Assembly: GCA_050743625.1 (NCBI GenBank)
Contig: JBOGED010000576.1
Location: 1 to 46,809, forward strand
Reading direction: 5' to 3'
Source of the DNA: JBOGED01 sp050743625
Lineage (GTDB): Bacteria; Actinomycetota; Nitriliruptoria; Euzebyales; Egibacteraceae
Length of the DNA: 46,809 bases
The position numbers and the translations under genes were made by a program. The notes beneath the pieces were generated by a model that did not search any database, was not told where the DNA came from, and saw only the letters and a program-made list of their open reading frames with translations. Shown here piece by piece: positions 42,424 through 46,809 of this stretch (positions are counted from its first letter, which is position 1; each line of letters opens with the position of its first letter).

Positions 42424-43692
42424 TTAGACCTCGCCGCCTTCGACGCGCATGATGCTGGCGACGCGGCGGACGGCGGGTAGCTCGCGGAGACCGTGGAGGG
42501 TGGCCTGGACACCCGCCTCCTTCGCGGCGTGGGTGATGAGCAGCAGCTGGGCGGACTCGCCCTCGCCCTCCTGCCACACGCTCTTGATCGAGACGGCGTG
42601 CTCGCCGAACACCGACGCGATGCCGGCCAGGACGCCGGGCTGGTCGGCAACGTCGAGCAGGACGTAGTACTGGACCGTCGTCTCGTCCATCGCGCGGATC
42701 GGGCGGCGGACCGCGGGGGGCGCGCTCGTGATCCGCTCCCCCGACAACAGCGCCCGCGCGACCGTCACCAGGTCGCCGAGTATCGCGCTGGCCGTCGGCA
42801 ACGATCCCGCCCCACGCCCGTAGAACATCAGGTCACCGACCGCATCGGCCTCGACGAACACCGCGTTGAACGACTCGCGGACGCTGGCGAGCGGATGGTC
42901 TGCCAGGATCAACGCGGGGTGCACGCGCACGCCGATCTGCTCGCCGTAGTCCTCAGCGATGGCCAGCAGCTTGATCACATATCCCATACGCCTCGCGTGC
43001 GCGATGTCGGTGGAGGTCACCCGCGTGATGCCCTCGCGGTAGACGTCGCTGGCCACGACTGGGGCGTCGAACGCGATCGAGGCGAGGATCGCCACCTTGG
43101 CCGCCGCGTCATACCCCTCGACATCCGCCGAGGGATCGCTCTCGGCGTAGCCCAGCCGTTGAGCCTCGGCCAGCGCAGCCTCGAACTGCATGCCCTCCTC
43201 GGTCATCCTGGTGAGCACGTAGTTCGTCGTGCCGTTGACGATCCCCAGGATCCTGCGGACCCGGTCGCCCGCCAGCGACTCGCGCAACGGCTTGATGATC
43301 GGGATGCCCCCCGCCACGGCCGCCTCGTACTCCAGACGGACGCCCTTGCCGTGGGCGAGCGAGAGCAGCTCACCTCCTCGCGTCGCCATCAGCTCCTTGT
43401 TGGCGGTCACGACGCTCTTTCCCGCCGTCAATGCCTCGGTGATGAGCCCGCGTGCCGGCTCGATGCCCCCCATCACCTCGACCACGATGTCGACGTCGGG
43501 GTCGCCGGTCACCTCAGCGGGATCCTCGGTCAGCCACGCGACCGGCACGCTCCTCTCCTTCGCCCGTGACCGCACCGCGACCGGTCCCAATATCAACCGC
43601 GCCCCGAGCCGCGCCCCGATCTCGTCCGCATGCTCCTCAAGCAAGCGCACGACGCCTGACCCTACGGTTCCGCAACCCAACAGCCCAACCAT
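42424..43692 (-). CDS. hom: Homoserine dehydrogenase
   Basis: 422 residues. GLLGCGTVGSGVVRLLEEHA (NAD(P) site), VVEVMGGIEPAR, TANKELMATRG (catalytic Lys area), GIVNGTTNYVLTRMTEEGM, GYAESDPSADVEGYDAAAK, and a C-terminal ACT domain (YYVLLDVADQPGVLAGIASV) for threonine feedback. It reduces aspartate semialdehyde to homoserine. ATG 43692 starts the Rossmann fold; GTG 43713 is an alternative with a short leader. No attenuator or T-box is visible upstream; the DUF6745 gene ends 35 bp before. Confidence 0.97.
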   Translation of the reverse strand: MVGLLGCGTVGSGVVRLLEEHADEIGARLGARLILGPVAVRSRAKERSVPVAWLTEDPAEVTGDPDVDIVVEVMGGIEPARGLITEALTAGKSVVTANKELMATRGGELLSLAHGKGVRLEYEAAVAGGIPIIKPLRESLAGDRVRRILGIVNGTTNYVLTRMTEEGMQFEAALAEAQRLGYAESDPSADVEGYDAAAKVAILASIAFDAPVVASDVYREGITRVTSTDIAHARRMGYVIKLLAIAEDYGEQIGVRVHPALILADHPLASVRESFNAVFVEADAVGDLMFYGRGAGSLPTASAILGDLVTVARALLSGERITSAPPAVRRPIRAMDETTVQYYVLLDVADQPGVLAGIASVFGEHAVSIKSVWQEGEGESAQLLLITHAAKEAGVQATLHGLRELPAVRRVASIMRVEGGEV

Positions 43693-43727
43693 GAGCTCTG
43701 GCAGCGGGGCCACGGGGCCGCCGGGGG

Positions 43728-44936
43728 TCAGGTCTGCACCTCGGGGTCGTAGTCGCGGGCATCGACGCCGAACGTCCATGCGATCGCCTCGCGGGCGCTG
43801 CGGACGTCCGGGGGGACCCGTAGCCAGTAGTTGCGGAAGGAGCCATCGGGCTCGGGCGTGGCGTTGCAGACCTCGACCATGACGAGAGGCTCATCACCAA
43901 GCAATGGGCAACGCCACAAGGTGCCGTACTCGTCGCTCGAGATCTTCAGCGCTCCCGCGTCCCGCACGTACCGCTCGAGGCCATAGCGCTCGATCATCAC
44001 CCTGCGGATGTCGATGCTCTTCTGAGATTGAATACGCGATACGGTGAGCCGCTCAGGATTGTCGACCACCCACCGCGGCACCCGGACCCCGTGCCACGCC
44101 CAGATCGCCCAGCCGTCTGGATACGCGACCGCCGGGCCGCGGGGAGCGTGAAGCTGCCCGTCGTCGTCGAGGCAGAGGCGGATCGGCCGCTCGGTGAGCA
44201 CGACGACGTCGCGGAACGGCCACCAACAGCCAGCATTGCGCGCTACCTGGACGAGCCCGTCGAGCCGTGGCACCGCGCCGTCACGGAGCACGCCGTAGGC
44301 GGCCAACCGCCCCGCTTCCCGTGGCCCGCCCAGCGCGTGTAGTCCCTGTCCCGCGATCTCGTCGCCAGCTTCCTCCCGGACCGCGCTCCAGATCCGGTCC
44401 GACAAGGGACCGCCGAGGCGGGTCTCGACCTGCTCGGCGACGCGAGCCGACTCGCGACGACCGAAGGGAGCCCTCCCGCGAGTCCCCCGGTCGGGAAACT
44501 CATGCCCACGAGACATCGCGGCATGCAGCTCGCTCCGCTCTAGAAAAAGCAGCAATGCGACGCCGAGCGCGATGGAGAGATGCACCGCGCCCCTGATCGC
44601 CGGCTGTAGAGCGAAGACGACCCAGACGCCGAGGAGCAGGAGATTCAACGGGGGGAGCCATCGATGCAAGGCGGATCGAACTCGGTCCCACAACCGATTG
44701 CCAACCCAGCGCCGCAGGGTAGCGGCCTGGAGTGCGCCCGCCAGCGGCGATCCTTTCCAGATCACCCGGTGCGGCGGCTCCAGACCCGCACGAGTGTAGG
44801 CCAGCCGCACTCCCGCCTCCGCCGCCTGGTGATCCGCGGGATCCGTGGACCGGCCGATCCCAACCCACTCATCGACAGCGGCATTCGACCGCGCCTGCTG
44901 CTCGGGCGTGGGCCCCGGGCGCCTAATCGGCCACAT
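43728..44936 (-). CDS. DUF6745-type protein of unknown function
   Basis: 402 residues. The N-terminal ~80 residues are helical and polar. Two hydrophobic stretches follow (PLNLLLLGVWVVFALQP, RGAVHLSIALGVALLLFLE). The second half is highly conserved-looking: HAPRGPAVAYPDGWAIWAWH, VRVPRWVVDNPERLTV, RRVMIERYGLERYVRDAGAL, DEYGTLWRCPLLGDEPLVMV, CNATPEPDGSFRNYWLRVPP, and AREAIAWTFGVDARDYDPE. I believe this corresponds to DUF6745, often found in proteins with leucine-rich repeats, with no known role. The start overlaps the small upstream gene by 14 bp, implying a two-gene operon that sits between lysA and hom. Confidence 0.8.
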   Translation of the reverse strand: MWPIRRPGPTPEQQARSNAAVDEWVGIGRSTDPADHQAAEAGVRLAYTRAGLEPPHRVIWKGSPLAGALQAATLRRWVGNRLWDRVRSALHRWLPPLNLLLLGVWVVFALQPAIRGAVHLSIALGVALLLFLERSELHAAMSRGHEFPDRGTRGRAPFGRRESARVAEQVETRLGGPLSDRIWSAVREEAGDEIAGQGLHALGGPREAGRLAAYGVLRDGAVPRLDGLVQVARNAGCWWPFRDVVVLTERPIRLCLDDDGQLHAPRGPAVAYPDGWAIWAWHGVRVPRWVVDNPERLTVSRIQSQKSIDIRRVMIERYGLERYVRDAGALKISSDEYGTLWRCPLLGDEPLVMVEVCNATPEPDGSFRNYWLRVPPDVRSAREAIAWTFGVDARDYDPEVQT

Positions 44937-45264
44937 ACCGCCAGCGCGCGTCGCGGTTTGACGGCTTGGGCGTGTACTCGCGTTGGCGGACCACCTGGTA
45001 CACCCCCGGGGGCAGGTCGATGGCGTCGTGCTCCTCATGGGTGACCGTGACCGGAGAGGCCACCTCCAAGAACCGGTCGTCACCGTCTCCCTCGTACAGG
45101 ACGGCCTCGCGGTCGACGATCGCGTGCGCGTGGCCGGTCACCTCGCCCTCGGCGAGCACCACGCGTCCCTGGTCGCGCGACATGGCGGCGAGGTCGGTGG
45201 GTAGCCCCTCGACCGCCATGATCAGGACATCGCCCTGGCGATACTGCTCTCTCACTGGACTCAC
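44923..45264 (-). CDS. Small conserved partner of the DUF6745 protein
   Basis: 113 residues, probably one beta-rich domain. Conserved-looking blocks: YRQGDVLIMAVEGLP, RVVLAEGEVTGHAHAIVDRE, FLEVASPVTVTHEEHDAIDL, and PPGVYQVVRQREYTPKPSNR, ending RWRYVAD. The paired His (GHAHAI; HEEH) could bind metal. I recall this protein next to DUF6745 in other bacteria, so the two probably act together; function unknown. No signal peptide. It starts 18 bp after lysA ends on the same strand. Confidence 0.8.
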   Translation of the reverse strand: MSPVREQYRQGDVLIMAVEGLPTDLAAMSRDQGRVVLAEGEVTGHAHAIVDREAVLYEGDGDDRFLEVASPVTVTHEEHDAIDLPPGVYQVVRQREYTPKPSNRDARWRYVAD

Positions 45265-45282
45265 CCCCGTCCCGAACGTTTG

Positions 45283-46608
45283 TCAACATCCATGATCGCC
45301 ATCTGAGAGGACAACGTCTAGGGCTACAACGTCATCCAAGGTTTCACGGCGCACGAGTACGTCGGCGCGGCCTTGCCCGACAAGGACCATCGCGGGGCGC
45401 GGCAAGCGGTTGTAGTTGCTCGCCATGGCGTAGCCGTAGGCGCCAGTGGCGGCGAAGGCGATGAGGTCGCCCTCGGCGAGGTCGCCCGGCAGCCAGACAT
45501 CCCGCGCGAGCACGTCTCCCGTCTCGCAGTGCTTCCCCACCACGGTGACCGGCGCCGTCGCGACCTCAGCCGCCACGGGCTCCCCCGCCGAGCAGACCGT
45601 GTACCGGGCGCCGTACAGGGCGGGGCGCAGGTTGTCGCTCATCCCTCCATCGACGCTCACATAGGTCCGCGTGCCGGGGATGTGCTTGACAGTCCCCACC
45701 CGGTACAGCGTGATGCCAGCCGGACCGGCGATCGAACGGCCTGGCTCCACGGACAGCTTGGGCATCGCGAGCCCATGGGCTTGTGCGCCGCGGGCAACCG
45801 CCGCCATCACCGCGCCCGCGTACTCGCCGATCTCCAGGGTCACGTCCGCGTCGCGATAGGCGATACCCAGGCCGCCACCCAGGTTCAGCTCCCGCAACTC
45901 GACGCCGTGCTCACCCCTCACCTCGGCCAGGAAGGAGAGCATCCGGTCCGCGGCGGCGTCGAAACCCGCCGTCACGGTGATCTGGCTGCCGATGTGGCAA
46001 TGAGCCCCTCGTAGCCGTACCCGGTCAAGCGCGAGCGCCCGCGCGACGGCCTCGTGCGCGAGGCCAGCCGATAGTGTCAGCCCGAACTTCGTATCGTCCT
46101 GGCCAGTGGCGATAGAAGCGTGCGTGTCAGGCCGCACCCCCGGCGTGACCCGGAGCAGGACGTCGAACGTGTAATCGCTGGCTTTGCCGACCTCCGCGAG
46201 GCGCTGGAGCTCTGACAAGCTGTCGACGACCACCCGGCCGACACCCAGCTGGGCCGCGTAGCGCAGCTCCTCGCTGGCTTTGTTGTTGCCGTGGAAGACG
46301 ACGCGTGCCATAGGGAACCGCGCCCGAGCGGCGGTGTGCAGCTCTCCCCCCGAGGCGACATCGAGGTGCAGGCCTTCGGCGGCGACCGTCTGGAGTACCC
46401 CGACGACGCAGAGCGCCTTGCCCCCGTACGTCACCGCCACATCTGGGCCGAACGCCTCGCGATACGCCCGCATCCGCCCCACCAGCTCAGCGCGGTCGAC
46501 CACGTACAGCGGCGTGCCGAAGCGCTCCGCCAGGTCCGTGACGGCGATGCCACCAACGGCGACGAGCCGGCGGCCGTCAAACTCGGCGGTACGTGGAAAG
46601 ACTGTCAT
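45283..46608 (-). CDS. lysA: Diaminopimelate decarboxylase
   Basis: 441 residues. Family motifs: TPLYVVDRAELVGRM, the PLP Lys in VTYGGKALCV (usually YAxKA), GLHLDVASGGEL, HCHIGSQIT, ELNLGGGLGIAY, VEPGRSIAGPAG, VSVDGGMSDNLRPALYGA, KHCETGDVLARD, and GAYGYAMASNYNRLPRP. It makes lysine from meso-diaminopimelate. AAGGGATC lies about 7 bases before the ATG. The frame extends upstream but that part lacks family sequence. It is the first gene of the amino-acid group; a palindrome lies 122 bp upstream. Confidence 0.97.
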   Translation of the reverse strand: MTVFPRTAEFDGRRLVAVGGIAVTDLAERFGTPLYVVDRAELVGRMRAYREAFGPDVAVTYGGKALCVVGVLQTVAAEGLHLDVASGGELHTAARARFPMARVVFHGNNKASEELRYAAQLGVGRVVVDSLSELQRLAEVGKASDYTFDVLLRVTPGVRPDTHASIATGQDDTKFGLTLSAGLAHEAVARALALDRVRLRGAHCHIGSQITVTAGFDAAADRMLSFLAEVRGEHGVELRELNLGGGLGIAYRDADVTLEIGEYAGAVMAAVARGAQAHGLAMPKLSVEPGRSIAGPAGITLYRVGTVKHIPGTRTYVSVDGGMSDNLRPALYGARYTVCSAGEPVAAEVATAPVTVVGKHCETGDVLARDVWLPGDLAEGDLIAFAATGAYGYAMASNYNRLPRPAMVLVGQGRADVLVRRETLDDVVALDVVLSDGDHGC

Positions 46609-46729
46609 AGTTGATCCCTTCCTATGATGCACGGACCACGCCGGGACGGGTACGCGGGACCGTCGACGAATCCTCACTTGCCCTGGATCCACCGCTGGCG
46701 CTGAGGGCACATCGTCGACCTGTGAACAT

Positions 46730-46761
46730 GCAGCATTTGCGCGCCCACGCGCAAATGCTGC
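46730..46761. repeat. 32-bp perfect stem-loop upstream of lysA
   Basis: GCAGCATTTGCGCG, loop CCCA, CGCGCAAATGCTGC: 14-bp perfect stem with a 4-base loop. It has the same size, loop length and GCAG/CTGC ends as the first palindrome of repeat copy A, although the stem sequence differs. No T-run follows, so it is not a typical terminator. Confidence 0.85.
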
Positions 46762-46809
46762 CAGCTACTGGCCGATCCGTGGGATGCCCGCTGCTGGACC
46801 CCTAGAAAT

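Overview
The window is high-GC DNA with most genes on the minus strand, many GTG (and one TTG) starts, and many stop/start overlaps of the ATGA/GTGA type. This, the conserved gene order and the LAXTG-type sorting signal point to an Actinomycetota chromosome. As far as I remember, the backbone order (lysA, hom, thrC, thrB, rho, rpmE, prfA, prmC, tsaC, wecA-like, atp operon, then 3-hydroxyacyl-CoA dehydrogenase, methylmalonyl-CoA epimerase, thiolase, meaB, icmA) also occurs in Streptomyces and relatives. The accessory content does not look like Streptomyces, so I would not name a genus.

Layout. 1-7.2 kb: acyl-CoA metabolism (thiolase, HAD hydrolase, MeaB GTPase, an acyl-CoA mutase with the residues of isobutyryl-CoA mutase, divergent epimerase), with an L,D-transpeptidase and a small secreted protein. 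7.2-13.7 kb: a sortase-type surface protein with Gly/Asp/Cys repeats, two cyclophilins, a zinc-ribbon protein, a DUF1232 membrane protein and a tandem-duplicated 3-hydroxyacyl-CoA dehydrogenase. 13.7-16.9 kb: an accessory zone with an AbiEi-like/DUF559 protein, a CPBP protease, a broken helicase and several long palindromes. 16.9-25.8 kb: complete F1Fo ATP synthase operon behind a WecA-like glycan-lipid synthase. 26-33.6 kb: rpiB, tsaC, prmC, prfA, DUF1385, rpmE and rho, interrupted by an intact AbiEi-HTH/DUF559 nuclease gene that sits between two copies of a ~100-bp palindromic repeat. 33.6-36.9 kb: 2-phosphoglycerate kinase, cyclic 2,3-diphosphoglycerate synthetase and a metallophosphoesterase. 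37-46.6 kb: threonine/lysine genes (thrB, thrC, hom, lysA), split by a DUF433/DUF5615 toxin-antitoxin pair, gene fragments, an HxlR/imine-reductase/SDR group, and a DUF6745 gene pair of unknown function.

Two things stand out. First, three copies of a ~100-bp element, each made of two imperfect ~32-bp palindromes about 62 bp apart, occur in the same orientation. Two of them directly bracket the nuclease gene and one truncates a helicase. Other long palindromes mark the edges of other inserts and gene fragments, which suggests a mobile palindrome system with a Vsr-like endonuclease as its candidate enzyme. Second, the adjacent 2PGK and cDPG synthetase genes predict that this bacterium makes cyclic 2,3-diphosphoglycerate, a solute known from thermophilic methanogens. 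No tRNA, rRNA, CRISPR array or recognisable IS transposase was seen.
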